A DNA stretch of 64,000 nt. It comes from Vombatus ursinus (Eukaryota > Chordata > Mammalia > Diprotodontia > Vombatidae). The position numbers and the translations under genes were made by a program. Of this stretch, positions 42,425 to 52,684 are shown one piece after another. Position 1 is the stretch's first letter, and each line of letters starts with the position of its first letter. The stretch lies in NCBI RefSeq assembly GCF_900497805.2, contig NW_020954615.1:11981665-12045664 (forward strand), in the 5' to 3' direction. A model generated the notes under the pieces. That model had not been told where the DNA came from. It made no database searches and saw nothing but the letters and a program-made list of their open reading frames with translations.

Positions 42425-42815
42425 ATTTAATAAGCATTCACTACACAACAATGTATTAAGCACTGTGCTAAGCACATTAGAAATATCTTTGTTTTTTGGT
42501 GAGGCAGTCAGGGTTAAGTGACTTGTCTAGGGTCACAAAGCTAGTAAGTGTCAAGTGTCTGAGATCATATTTGAACTCAGGCCTTCCTGACTCCAAGGAC
42601 AGAGCTCTATCCACTGCACCACCTAGTTGCCCCTTACAAATGCTATCTTATTTGATTTTCACAACAACCCTAGTATGTAAGGTGTTATTTTTATCACCAC
42701 TTTACAATTGAGAAAACTGAGACAAATAATGGCAGGATTACTTGTCCAGGGTCACACAGTTAGTGTCTGAGTGACTCGAGGTTCAGTGCTCTATCCACTA
42801 TTCCATCTAACTGAA
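42425..42815 (-). mobile_element. MIR/THER CORE-SINE, split by a WSINE-type SINE
   Basis: Left 42425-42489: AATGTATTAAGCACTGTGCT. Right 42634-42815: GCTATCTTATTTGATTTTCA, CTTTACAATTGAGAAAACTG, CCAGGGTCACACAGTTAGTG, CTCTATCCACTATTCCATCT. Confidence 0.88.
42490..42633 (-). mobile_element. WSINE-type short SINE inside MIR
   Basis: TTTTTTGGTGAGGCAGTCAG, GGGTCACAAAGCTAGTAAGT, AACTCAGGCCTTCCTGACTC, CTGCACCACCTAGTTGCCCC. Flanks AGAAATATCTT and ACAAATGCTATCTT are a probable diverged target-site duplication. Confidence 0.93.
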
Positions 42816-42829
42816 TTTTGACATTACCC

Positions 42830-43020
42830 CAGTTTCATATTAGTAGCAAAATTTTGTCATCTATGATTTGAACAATATATCTGATTCAAAAATGGAATTG
42901 TATAGGGCCAAGTATAGAAAAAACCTGTGAGAATCCACTGGAGACCACATAGTAGGCCCATTTTTCAATACTCATTGGAGATTATCATTCAAACAGCAAT
43001 ATAACTGTACTGTGTGGACA
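42830..43020 (-). mobile_element. CR1/L3 LINE fragment
   Basis: TTTTGTCATCTATGATTTGA, TATAGGGCCAAGTATAGAAA, ATCCACTGGAGACCACATAG: antisense CR1/L3 reverse-transcriptase region. Confidence 0.6.
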
Positions 43021-43584
43021 ATAAGTGCAAACCCTTGTAACTTCCATGAAGATATCCAGAGATCCAAAGAAAAATGTCCTCTGGAAATTTAGACTTATGA
43101 ATCCTACAAACATTTCCCAGCTCCATCAGAGAGTTGTATGTTCCCATAGTCCCTTTAATCTAACAGACCATGGAATCCTGACCATGCTTCTCCCCAGCCA
43201 TCTTCCTGCTATACTGCTCTACCACTGCTGCTGCTGCACACTCTGAACTGGACTTCCCCCACCCTTCCAGAAGCCATACCATGGATATTCTGAGCTTTGC
43301 AACCCCTTCCCTCAGGCCTAGCTCTCTCCATTAATGTTTGTTTTCATAGTATACTATATATAGATGGCCCCAGACCACTGTCCTTTCCTCTCCTCAGCAA
43401 TCTTCCTGCTATGCCTCTGCAAGTACACATCCCCTTCCATGATACTATCTCTTGTCTTGGACATAGTAATAAAATCAAACCTATACCACTGCTTTTGAAA
43501 AGGGCATGTCAATCAACCACTCTTTGGCTCCACTCACCATACCTGTGCCTTCCCAGACTAAAACACCTTTCCCTACCTACTGCT
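43021..43584. other. Unassigned, pyrimidine-rich, no gene found
   Basis: Two blocks resemble each other (CAGCCATCTTCCTGCTATAC near 43195 and CAGCAATCTTCCTGCTATGC near 43397). It may be upstream L2 UTR. (CTG)n-like CTGCTGCTGC at 43227. Confidence 0.4.
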
Positions 43585-43695
43585 GCCTCATGTGTTTTGT
43601 CTTCCCCTAGAGGGAAAATGATGTCTCACTTTTACCTTTGTAGCTCTACACTTAGCACAGTGCCTACCACATAGTAAGCACTTAACAAATGATTT
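43585..43695 (+). mobile_element. L2 LINE 3' end
   Basis: CTTCCCCTAGAGGGAAAATG, ACACTTAGCACAGTGCCTAC, CACATAGTAAGCACTTAACA. Confidence 0.85.
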
Positions 43696-43984
43696 TTTTT
43701 CTTCATTTACCAGAAGTATTTGTCATCATCATAGAAAATATCCAGATCATATTCTAAATGGATGCTACAGTCCCTACATAGATGTTGTGGTCTCTGAATG
43801 TGCACGAATAATATTGTGAAGGTTGCATTAAGTCCCAGCATATTGCAGAACCTCCTAAATGATATAGTTTATCTCCCAGAAGAGTTCAGCAAACCTGCCC
43901 ATACTGCATAAAGCAGATAAATTATGAAGGCCTTTTGTACAGACTATGATAAGTTGGATAGACAACCAACACCTAAGCTGGTCC

Positions 43985-44540
43985 ATTAGTACATAAATCC
44001 TGGATGATACAAATGGACACTGAACTTAGCCTAGTGCTAAATAGGAAGACAATAACAGCTTGGATTGTCCTTGGAGAATTGGGAAGTACTTTAAATGACC
44101 ATAACCTTCTCTGGAAGCATAAACCCGTTTTTTTAGCATATCTTTTTATCTTTTTAACCCATCTTCAGGAGATGCCATATGGCTGTGAGTCCTAGAATAA
44201 TAACACAATATCTGAAGGATGAAAGTTGAGTTCCATCCAAAGAGAAATCGAGTGATACATGGTAGGAGAGGACAGGCCACATCACATTTCCAACCAGGAA
44301 CTGAGCAATAGGAACCGCATAAAGGATATTAGCAAAGAAATATATTTCCAACACAGGGTGGACCCATTACTTTGCAAGGGTATTAGCGGACAAGTACGCA
44401 TAGTCTCCATATTCCTTTGGTACTTACACAGTTTCAAAGGTGAGAGGAGGCTACAACTCATTGAGTGATTCCCCTGTGGCAGGCTTATAGGAAGATTTGA
44501 ACAAGTGTTGCACAAGATGGACAGGTATGGATTGGATATA
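43985..44540 (+). mobile_element. RTE LINE, ORF2 C-terminal part
   Basis: Decayed sense codons show the RTE-type order: TELSLVLNRKTITAWIVLGE near 44010-44080, PYGCES near 44172, NQELSNRNRIKDISKEIYF near 44285-44345, then HRVDP where the family has RRWAGH. There are frame breaks and stops between blocks, so it is not functional. The LINE continues 5' into 43700-43985 without clear landmarks. Confidence 0.65.
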
Positions 44541-45774
44541 AAAAAGACTGTTGAAGGATATACCCGTATAGATGAGAACTCAGATTCTTCCAGGTAATGA
44601 AGTATTGAAATATCACTCAAGTCACCTACTAATGACAGTTTTGAACATGACTTGTTTTGGGGAACCTTTGCTATTTTCTAGTAATCATCATTTTGAGAAG
44701 TGGTACCCAAAACCAAGTCTGACTTTAGGGTCACTTCTTTATCCATTGGACTTTATTGCCACAATTTGTGATCCAGGCAAAAGGAAATAGCATGGTGCTT
44801 CATCATTTGCTCATTTATTAAGAAACATTCCTCCTGAAATTTTCAAAATAACATCCATGATTTTTTAATCCCCTTAAGGAAATGTGGGTCACACCATTCA
44901 AAAGATTGACAGGGGTGTGTGGATTAAGTTGTAATAGAGGGCCTCAGACCATATAAAGTTTGGGTGAATTCCAATTTGGTAGCTTTCAATATTCCTGTGC
45001 TTAGTCTCACCCTCTACATATGATAGCTTCCAATGGGAAAGTAGAGGGTACTAGCATTTGATGAGGTAGATAAGTTCTGTTACTCCAGTCATTACTGGCA
45101 TTTTAAAGACATTTTGAACTTGAAGAGTGAATTCAATAATCCATGATTAATTTCTCAGCAAAATGTGGCATATGTTTTCACCAAAATGAAGTCAGAATTC
45201 TAGAATCTTCTGCCAGGGATGGAGACTTTGAAGAAGGAAATCACATGTTAGGAGGGAGTTTAAACAAGATGAAGCCCAAAATTCCTTCAAAATCTAAGAT
45301 TCTATTGTCCACTTGAAAGCAGACACTCAGAAGGATACTTCTGATATAAGGAAAAAAGGCTCAATCTGGTGGCAAAAGAGATACCAGGACAATACCTTAA
45401 GCCTGACACTAGGTAAATTGATGTCAGGGATGGCATTACACAGGAAGAAATGAGTGTGGGACTCTCTGAGGAAGGCACCTAGTTCAAAGTTATCTCGGTA
45501 AGGACCAAAGATATATACCATCTAAAACCTTCCTGTTTCAGCTAATTATTTTTGCTAATTATGAACTAAGATATTTGTTTCTATGTGCTAAAGCACAATC
45601 AGATGCCCTTTAAATTTGACATCTAAGATCAAAACTCTAGTGGCACCACCCTAATGTTGGCTCTGATGTTATAATCTTAACTCTATGTCTCTTCTAGTGC
45701 CTCAAAAAGTGTCCTGCACATAGGTTTAATGCTGTAAACTCACTCTTCCAAACTGATATTGCTGAATGAACAGA
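44541..45774. other. Unassigned, no gene found
   Basis: No repeat recognised. The first part may be the 3' UTR of the RTE copy. Confidence 0.35.
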
Positions 45775-45940
45775 ACCACCAAATGTTAGAGCCTAAAGAG
45801 TCCAAGTATAACTTAGATATCTATGTCACATATGAAAACTGGTCATCCAATCATGGTTGAGAGACTTCCTGTGAAGGGAAGTCCGCAACTGCTGTAAGCA
45901 GACCAATCCATTAGCTTTGCTAGAGTCTGCAAAGCCAACC
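45775..45940 (-). mobile_element. CR1/L3 LINE 3' fragment
   Basis: CTGGTCATCCAATCATGGTT, GACTTCCTGTGAAGGGAAGT and AGACCAATCCATTAGCTTTG follow the order of the antisense CR1/L3 3' region, strongly diverged. Confidence 0.5.
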
Positions 45941-46489
45941 CAAGGTTAACAAAAATGAGCATGTAACAGGCAATGCTTTCATTACTCCATCCCTGTAGCA
46001 ATTTCAGTTAATCAAACCAGCAGAAATTATTTGGGATCTAAGAGTGTTTGTTGTCAAGGTTCACCCAAAACTGGCTTCTGATTAATGCAATTGCCCACTG
46101 AGAGCTTCAGAAACCATAAAGTCTTTTAAAAAAACACCATGAAAGTGCTAAAATCATGTCAGATTTTTAATGAGGAAAAAGCCAGGAATTAATGGGATTT
46201 TTAAGGCTAACTATTTCATGAGCTGCTAAGCCCAGAAATGAAGGTTGGAAATCCTCATAATTTTCAGTTAAATCAAAGAGTATATAAAATCCAACATCTC
46301 TTTGCACTTTTAGTCATACAGATTAAGTCTTGGAGAAATGCTGAACACTTTCTTTAAAAGCTCTTTAAATTCAAGGCCCTATTCCCCTTTAAAGGGGAAA
46401 AAATCAAACTGTGTAAAGATTAAGTTTCATATAGAGTTCTCTATTGAAGAGGATTCCATCCATACTACCCAAAGTGCTCTTTATGTTGT
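45941..46489. other. Unassigned, no gene found
   Basis: AT-rich, no recognised repeat or exon. Confidence 0.4.
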
Positions 46490-46653
46490 AGTAGGAAGGA
46501 AACCCAGGAAAATCTGGGTTGCCTCTGACATTTACTAGTTATATAATCCTGGGCAAGATACTTAGCTATGCTGAACCTCAGTTTCCACATTTGTAAAACA
46601 GTAATAATAGTATCTGGCAATTATCTCACAGGGTTGTTGTGAGGATTAAGAGA

Positions 46654-46704
<51 letters not shown>

Positions 46705-46765
46705 GATTTGTCAGCTTTAAAGCTTATGTAAATGTCTGTTCTTGTTGGTACTATTATGACTGCTT
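46490..46765 (+). mobile_element. MIR CORE-SINE with internal (AT)n
   Basis: CTGACATTTACTAGTTATAT, CTGGGCAAGATACTTAGCTA, CACAGGGTTGTTGTGAGGAT, then (AT)n at 46655-46701, then AAAGTGATTTGTCAGCTTTA. The microsatellite sits where MIR normally reads 'aatgagataatatat'. Confidence 0.88.
46655..46701. repeat. (AT)n microsatellite within MIR
   Basis: About 23 uninterrupted AT units. Confidence 0.95.
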
Positions 46766-46827
46766 CATATTTCTTGTTTCCAAAATCACTAGTGTGATTA
46801 CCCTTTCCTGACTATGGTTGAGTCAAG

Positions 46828-47785
46828 GGGAAACAGTACAGTACAGTGAAAAGACAAGTGGTTCTGGGGTTGGGGGATTGGGGTTCAAATGCTGATGGAT
46901 GCTTTCTACCTGTGTGAACTTGAATAAGACCCTTAAATTCTTTTTAAATCTATGTTATGGTGGTTGAAATATGAAATGACTGAGGAAACAAAGGTTCAAT
47001 CTCCTGGGCATATTGATTCATTGAGCAACTCTTGTCAGTTGTCTACCAAACCAGGACCAGACCTCCTCAGCTTAGGCCTGGACCCCAAATACAGGGGGAA
47101 ACAGAGTTTTATGCATTAAAAATAATTAATTAAACAAGGTCAATTAATTAAAAGGAAACCATACAACATTAGGCTATCTGATTTCTAATTGAATGAAAGA
47201 TTGGTCCTTTCTGAGTTAGAAGGGGGAGAGTGAAAAGGTGCAATTTCCTGAATTCAGAAAAGGAGGTGTCCTACTCCCCATCTATCTGTAAACAATCAAG
47301 AGAACATGGAAGCAACAACTGATTGACCAATACAGGGCCAGTTTTCAGATAAGACATATGGATTGCTTGAGATATCCAACTGTGAGAAAATTCCTTATAT
47401 CCGTCTTTGGATCTGACCTGGTTTCTGGTCAGCATCACCTAGGTCTTTGGTTAAGGGTTCCTAAGCAGCAAGAAGAGGTCGTTCAGTTTCCCACTTTTGT
47501 GTGGCAATGTTCAAATAATACAATAAGATTTTCTCCCAATTCCCACAATTGAATAAATTTTTCTCACAACACAGAATTTGGGCTAAACCCATAACTGAAT
47601 AGAAACTAAGCTAGCTCCACAATTGAGTCACAAAATGGAGTTAATGTGGTTCACTCAAGCCCCACAATTAACTACTTGGTGGACTCCTCTTCTCAATTCC
47701 CTCAGTTTCCTTATCTGGATATTGGAGGAGGGGTGGACTAAATGGCCTCTAAGGTACCTTCCAGATCTCAACCTATGATCACCAT
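46828..47785 (+). mobile_element. MIR/THER CORE-SINE, split by an unclassified insert
   Basis: Left 46828-46940: ACAGTACAGTGAAAAGACAA, TGTGTGAACTTGAATAAGAC. Right 47692-47785: TCCCTCAGTTTCCTTATCTG, GGTGGACTAAATGGCCTCTA, CTTCCAGATCTCAACCTATG. The parts are consecutive in the MIR/THER consensus. Confidence 0.65.
46945..47690. mobile_element. Unclassified 0.75 kb insertion in MIR, possible LTR
   Basis: Sequence lying between two consecutive MIR halves. AACAAAGGTTCAATCTCCTG, CAGCTTAGGCCTGGACCCCA and CCAACTGTGAGAAAATTCCT give the impression of a repeated marsupial element, possibly an old LTR. The exact ends and target duplication could not be fixed (AATTC occurs near both edges). Confidence 0.4.
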
Positions 47786-47799
47786 TCCTCCAAAGGATA

Positions 47800-48005
47800 A
47801 GAATCTGCAGCATAGCATAGGGGAAAGAAGTAGGACTGTGTGGTAGTAGATAGAGCACTGGACTTGGCCTCGGGAAGACCTAGGGGCCCAATCCTACCTG
47901 CTTGATCCTGTGCAAGTCATTTAGCCATTGCATTACTCAATTTTCTCAACTGTAAACTGAGGCTAGACTCCATGACCTATAAATTTCCTTCCACATCAAA
48001 ATATA
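47800..48005 (+). mobile_element. MIR/THER CORE-SINE
   Basis: GATAGAGCACTGGACTTGGC, CTGTGCAAGTCATTTAGCCA, ACTGAGGCTAGACTCCATGA. Confidence 0.85.
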
Positions 48006-48059
48006 AATCTTCAGTTTCAATTTGGCTTATAAAAGACAGATATTTTAGTCAAAACAATA

Positions 48060-48140
48060 AATAATAGATGAGGAAACTGAAGCCCAGAGAAGTGAGTAAC
48101 TTGTTCATGGTCACAGAGAAAATCAGTGACAGGCTAACCA
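48060..48140 (-). mobile_element. MIR fragment
   Basis: AATAGATGAGGAAACTGAAG, CCCAGAGAAGTGAGTAACTT, CATGGTCACAGAGAAAATCA. Confidence 0.7.
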
Positions 48141-48990
48141 AAGCAGACAATATGAATAGATGATCAGGGCTTGTATTCCTATCTGACTCTTATTTTGCAG
48201 AAGAATGAAGGTGTCTGTTGCTAAGTTTGGTAATGAAGCACATTACAGGAGCTTCATTCATATAACAGTGTCAAACATGCCCTATGATGCATCTCCAGGC
48301 AAATTTCCTGCTGTGTTATTTGATAAGGGGCTGTTCACTTCCTACCAAGGGTGATGTGGGCTTCAGAACTGCCTTGGCAAAGTCCACTTGGAAATGCCTT
48401 TTTGAGAGGATTTTTGAAAAGAAGCAATGTGATAGTAAAGACTAAAAAAGGAGCCCAACTTTTTGAGAGCACCTATGAAAAGTTCTAGAAGCCTTCTATA
48501 AAGAGTAACACATGGATGCCCACTCATCATAGGGTCAGATTTCACAGTCTCTGCTAGATTTGGCCACCACTCAATCCTACATTCAAGGCTTTCAGAAGTA
48601 CACAAGGACTCAAACCCCTGGTGTTATGTGTGTCTGGTATAGTATTATTCACATCTTAGGGTACATCCTACTGAGAGAGGAAGTCAGTCTGAAATTACTA
48701 CCCAACCCAAACTCTGTTTATCTTTTTGGACACTTATAATCCAATCTGGTCCAATCTAATCAAATCAGATACAGAGCTTATTGGATTGATTGCCTTGGAT
48801 AGAGACTCTGCTCATCCCTGCAAAGTATTGCCATGACTAGGAGGAGAGGAGGAGATTTGGGAGAGGCAATCATCATCTTCTCAACCACTAAACTTTGCTA
48901 CTTGCACTGTATATCTCTTGGGGGCCTTGGTATCTTCAGGGCATTGGGCATGGATGATGGTGCTTGCAAGTTTAACCCCATGAAATAAAA
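48141..48990. other. Unassigned, no gene found
   Basis: No recognised repeat. Short open frames only. Confidence 0.4.
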
Positions 48991-48997
48991 TCACAAT

Positions 48998-49312
48998 TTT
49001 TCAGAAAAGAGATAGAGACAGAGATAGAGAGAGAAAGATATGAAGAGAAAGAGAGACAGAGAGAGAAACAAACAGAGACAAAGTGGAGAGAGAGGAGGGA
49101 GAGACAAAGAAATAAAGAGATTAGAGGAGAGAAGAGAGAAACAGAAAGAATAGAGATGGGGAGGAAAACATGAAGAGACAGAGAGGAGAGAAGGCAGAGG
49201 GAAGAAAAATTAGAGTAAAAGATGAGAGAGATTAGAAAGAAAGGAAAGAGGGAAGAGAGAAAGATTAGAGGGGAGAGATGAGAGAGAGAGAGAGGGAGAG
49301 ATAAATATGGGC
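48998..49312. repeat. Long polypurine (GA-rich) tract
   Basis: About 315 bp almost wholly purine on the plus strand (GAGACAGAGATAGAGAGAGA and variants, with AGGGAGAG and GAAAGAG units). The other strand reads as a Ser/Leu-rich artefactual frame. Confidence 0.95.
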
Positions 49313-49389
49313 CATGAAAGACAGAGACAAAAAAAAGCATTAGCTAAATAACAACCAAATAAACCCAATATAAATTGAGACCCACAAAT

Positions 49390-49560
49390 TCAACTTAATT
49401 CAGTTCACCAAGCATGGGATGTCTAGGTACTTCACAGAGATAACAATGTCATCATCTCTGCCTTCAAAGACCCAATATTCTATTGGGAGATGAGTAGACA
49501 ATATGTGACCAGAGGAGAAGTAAATACAAACAGATGCAAAGAACTTGGCCTAGCAGGAGA
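49390..49560 (-). mobile_element. L2 LINE 3' end, antisense
   Basis: CCTTCAAAGACCCAATATTC, TATTGGGAGATGAGTAGACA. Diverged. Confidence 0.6.
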
Positions 49561-49814
49561 GAGTCCTGGCCAATGTGCAACATGTAGATGTGTGAAAATG
49601 GAACACATCATGAAAATCAAATATTTCACAATAATCTTTGAAGTCACACACCAGCAAGCATTTATGAAAAACCTACTATGTATTCAGTACCATGCTAGAT
49701 GAGGGGGTATGGAGACAAAAGTGAAAATAGTCCTTAACGTTGAGAAATTTATGGTCTAGTTGGTAGACATAACACATAAATATAGGTCTATGCAAAATAA
49801 AGAATGGTATCTAG

Positions 49815-50037
49815 AATTTATATCTCTAAGTTTGGCAAAGCATTTCACGTGTGTTATCTTATTTGAGCCTGACAATGGAACTATTAGGTAAATCATATTA
49901 TTATTTCTACTTTACCATTGAGGAAACTGAGGCTCAAGGAAGATCACTCATCTACTAAGTATATGCAGCACAATTCAAACCCAGGCCTTCTTGAATCCAA
50001 ATCCAACACTTCATCCATTAAACTACCTAGCTGTCTG
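49815..50037 (-). mobile_element. MIR/THER CORE-SINE inside L2
   Basis: AGTTTGGCAAAGCATTTCAC, TATTATTTCTACTTTACCAT, TGAGGAAACTGAGGCTCAAG, AACCCAGGCCTTCTTGAATC, AACTACCTAGCTGTCTG. Nearly full length. Confidence 0.88.
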
Positions 50038-50379
50038 TACAATATCATTACAAGTTACAAGCTCACTTTGGGAAGGAAAGCATTAGCATCTGGAGGATCT
50101 GAAATGGTTTCAGGTAGAAAGTGGCATTTAAGCTGAGCCTTTAAGGCCAGTAGGGAGCCTAAAAGACAGAAGTAAGAAAGGAGGGCATTCTAGACCCTGG
50201 CAGCCACTGTAAAGGCACAGAAGTGGTAGATGATGTGTCATGTAATAGGAATGCTAATCAGACCATATAGCTGAATCATAAAATATGTGAAAAAACATGC
50301 AATAGGAGAGAGGGAAGGTACAATAAAACTGAAGGGGCAGGTGAGGGTCAGGTTGAAATGAGGGGGGGAGGGAAGGGAA

Positions 50380-50632
50380 TAAGAATTTATTAAACACCTA
50401 CTGTGTCCCAGGCAGGTGCTTTACAAATATTACTTCCTTTGATCCTCACAACAAACCTGCAAGGTAGGTGCTATTATTGTCCTCATTTTGTAGTTGAGAA
50501 AACTGAGATAAACAGAGGTCATGACTTGTCCACAGTCACACAACTAATAACTGTCTAAAGCCAAATTTGAACTTAGCTCTTCCTGACTCCACTCCCAGAG
50601 TTCTAACCACTATTGTAGCTAGCTGCCTCTGG
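50380..50632 (-). mobile_element. MIR/THER CORE-SINE inside L2
   Basis: TATTAAACACCTACTGTGTC, GTGCTTTACAAATATTACTT, GAAAACTGAGATAAACAGAG, AGTCACACAACTAATAACTG, TGTAGCTAGCTGCCTC. Nearly full length. Confidence 0.9.
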
Positions 50633-51201
50633 GTTTTAAATAGTCTCCAAATTTTAAATGTAATGGATTTTAAATATCCAGCAGAAGTTTTATGTTTTGT
50701 TCAAAAGATAATATGAACTCAGTTGAGTTTTTGAGTTATGAAGTGATATGGTCATCCTTGCACTTTAGGGAAATCACTTTAGCAGCTCTATGGAGTATTG
50801 CTTAGAATAAGGAGAGGCTTGAGATTCGGTGACCAATTGAAATGCTATTGGAAAAGCCAAGAGAGAGGTTATAGGCATTTGAATTAATATTATGGTTATG
50901 TAAGTTGTAAGAAGAGAACACGGGATAGATGTTGAAAAAGAAATGACAAGATGTGTCAACAGATTTTATATGTAGTATGAGTCAAGAATGAAACCCAAGT
51001 TGCAGGTCTGAGTGATTGGAAGGATGGTGTTACCAATGACAGAAATAGAGATGTTTAGAAAAGAGATGTGTTTGGGGGGAGAAATCATAAATTCAATTTT
51101 GGGGATGTTGAGTTTGAGATGCCTAGGGGATATCTATTTTGAAATGTCCACTAGTTATTTGGAGAAGTGGGCTTAGAGATCAAGAACAGGATTATGGCCA
51201 G

Positions 51202-51220
51202 ATAGAGATAGATAGATAGG

Positions 51221-51259
<39 letters not shown>

Positions 51260-51268
51260 GTAGGTAGA
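51202..51268. repeat. (GATA)n microsatellite inside L2
   Basis: AGATAGAGATAGATAGATAG, GGTAGATAGATAG etc. to GATAGGTAGGTAGATC. It lies where the L2 consensus reads 'ctggatatatagatctggg', so it probably expanded from that motif. Confidence 0.92.
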
Positions 51269-51454
51269 TCTGAAAGTAATCCATTTAGAAATGGTACTTA
51301 AACCCATTAGAGTTGATGAATTCACCAAGAGAGAGTATATGGAGAGGACAGAATAGAGGAGAGGAGAGTCAGGTAGTTGAAAGGAATTTGATGACCTCTG
51401 AATTCCCCTTCTAGTTTAAAATCTGTGATACTAAGGTCCTGTGAATTCCATCTA

Positions 51455-51955
51455 ATATACTGTAATCTAGACTACATCTTTCCATCTTTTATATAAATAA
51501 TACTATCATAAAATACTTTTATTAAAGCAGTCCAAAACTACAGCATTCAATTAATCCACCTGTTCAGGAATTCTGTTAATGATTAGTAAGTCTAACATGG
51601 AGTGGCTTGTTCTTGAGAAAAATTCCAGTGCTCACCACTTCCTCTCTAGATGTTCATTAACTATCCATATATTCTAGGATTTTGCTGGGAGTTAAAGGCA
51701 CACTGCAATTTGCAAGTTGCTTTCTTAATTTTTTTTCTGGAAATGAGGACATTTGACATGTTGCAGCCCTGTGGCACTTCTATTATCCATGTGCTTTCAA
51801 ATATAACTCACAATGGCTCAGCAGTCAAATATTTAAGTTGTTTTTTTTTTCAATACAGAAGGATGTTGTTTGCTTGGGCCAAAGGACTTAAACTCACCTA
51901 CAGCTGCTAAGTACTCTCTTATTACTCGTCTATCTTGGCTTATGGCCCTGTGATA
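51455..51955 (-). mobile_element. CR1/L3 LINE, reverse-transcriptase piece (inverted part)
   Basis: GAATTCTGTTAATGATTAGT, AACATGGAGTGGCTTGTTCT, TTGCTTTCTTAATTTTTTTT, GACATGTTGCAGCCCTGTGG, CACAATGGCTCAGCAGTCAA: antisense CR1/L3 as at 34.2-34.5 kb. Confidence 0.65.
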
Positions 51956-51959
51956 ATAA

Positions 51960-52260
51960 TCAGTTAAAGGAAGTGGGGATGTTAAATCTAGAGAAGAAAA
52001 AAATTAAGGGAGAATAGATGTATAGATGTGATTCCAAGTCTCTGAAGGCTTTACAGTTAGAAGATGAATGAGATTTGTTCTGTTTGGCCCCAGAGAGCAA
52101 AAGTCAGATCATGGGGTCAAAGTTATAAAAAAATTGATTGGGCTTGATGTATTGAAAACTGTCAACAATGTGCTAAGTAAAAGTAGAATGAACTGCCTTG
52201 GGAGAGGAGGCCTCATCTTCCCCTCCTATCACTTGAAGTCATCAGATGGAAGGTGAATAA
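51960..52260 (+). mobile_element. CR1/L3 LINE 3' end (sense part)
   Basis: TGGGGATGTTAAATCTAGAG, TCTGTTTGGCCCCAGAGAGC, AGTAGAATGAACTGCCTTGG, CACTTGAAGTCATCAGATGG. Directly abuts the antisense CR1/L3 piece. Confidence 0.75.
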
Positions 52261-52680
52261 GTTGAGGAACTGAGAAGTTAAAGTATTTGAGAAAGTATCA
52301 ATATGTATATTGAAATCTCTTAGTATGAGGGTAGAAGTTGTGGAGAAGGGAAAGACTGAGCCAGGCATTGAACTCATTTCATTGAGGAAAAAATAAGATT
52401 GTCCTGTAGCTGGATAGATTACAGATACTAGGACCTTGATTGGGGGATAAATATGGGATTAAATGAACCTCAAAGAATGAAAGAGGTTATTGAGCAGTGG
52501 TGGTATGAAGGAGGGAGAACATGGAAATAGCAATGGACAGCAAGGAATATTTGGAATCCTCTGCCAGTGCTAGTAAGGAGGGAAGAGGTCCAAGTTAAAG
52601 TCCAGCTAGTTATGGAAAGGGTAAGCAGGGATCCAGTGTCATCAGGAGGAATCCAGATCTCATTAGCATAGGATTCTCAG
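52261..52680 (-). mobile_element. L2 LINE, antisense endonuclease-side ORF2 piece
   Basis: AAGACTGAGCCAGGCATTGA, GAACTCATTTCATTGAGGAA, AAAGAGGTTATTGAGCAGTG, TGTCATCAGGAGGAATCCAG, ATCTCATTAGCATAGG. Corresponds to a more 5' part of L2 than the 49.6-51.4 kb block. Confidence 0.6.
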
Positions 52681-52684
52681 ATAA

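Larger units (their letters stand above)
49647..51370 (-). mobile_element. L2 LINE, long antisense copy with two MIR insertions
   Basis: Three blocks in consensus order. 49647-49814: AAACCTACTATGTATTCAGT, AGACAAAAGTGAAAATAGTC. 50038-50379: GGCATTTAAGCTGAGCCTTT, GGAGGGCATTCTAGACCCTG. 50633-51370: AGGGAAATCACTTTAGCAGC, GAAATGACAAGATGTGTCAA, GGGATGTTGAGTTTGAGATG, ACTTAAACCCATTAGAGTTG. Minus-strand ORF2 is fully decayed. A GATA tract lies inside at 51202-51268. Confidence 0.9.

Noticed and set aside
43297-43674. 125-codon frame, Pro/Leu/Ser-rich
   Set aside because: Pyrimidine-rich sequence ending in the L2 3' UTR; no recognisable domain.
48972-49340. 122-codon Ser/Leu-rich frame with a signal-peptide-like look
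   Set aside because: Reverse strand of the GA-rich tract.
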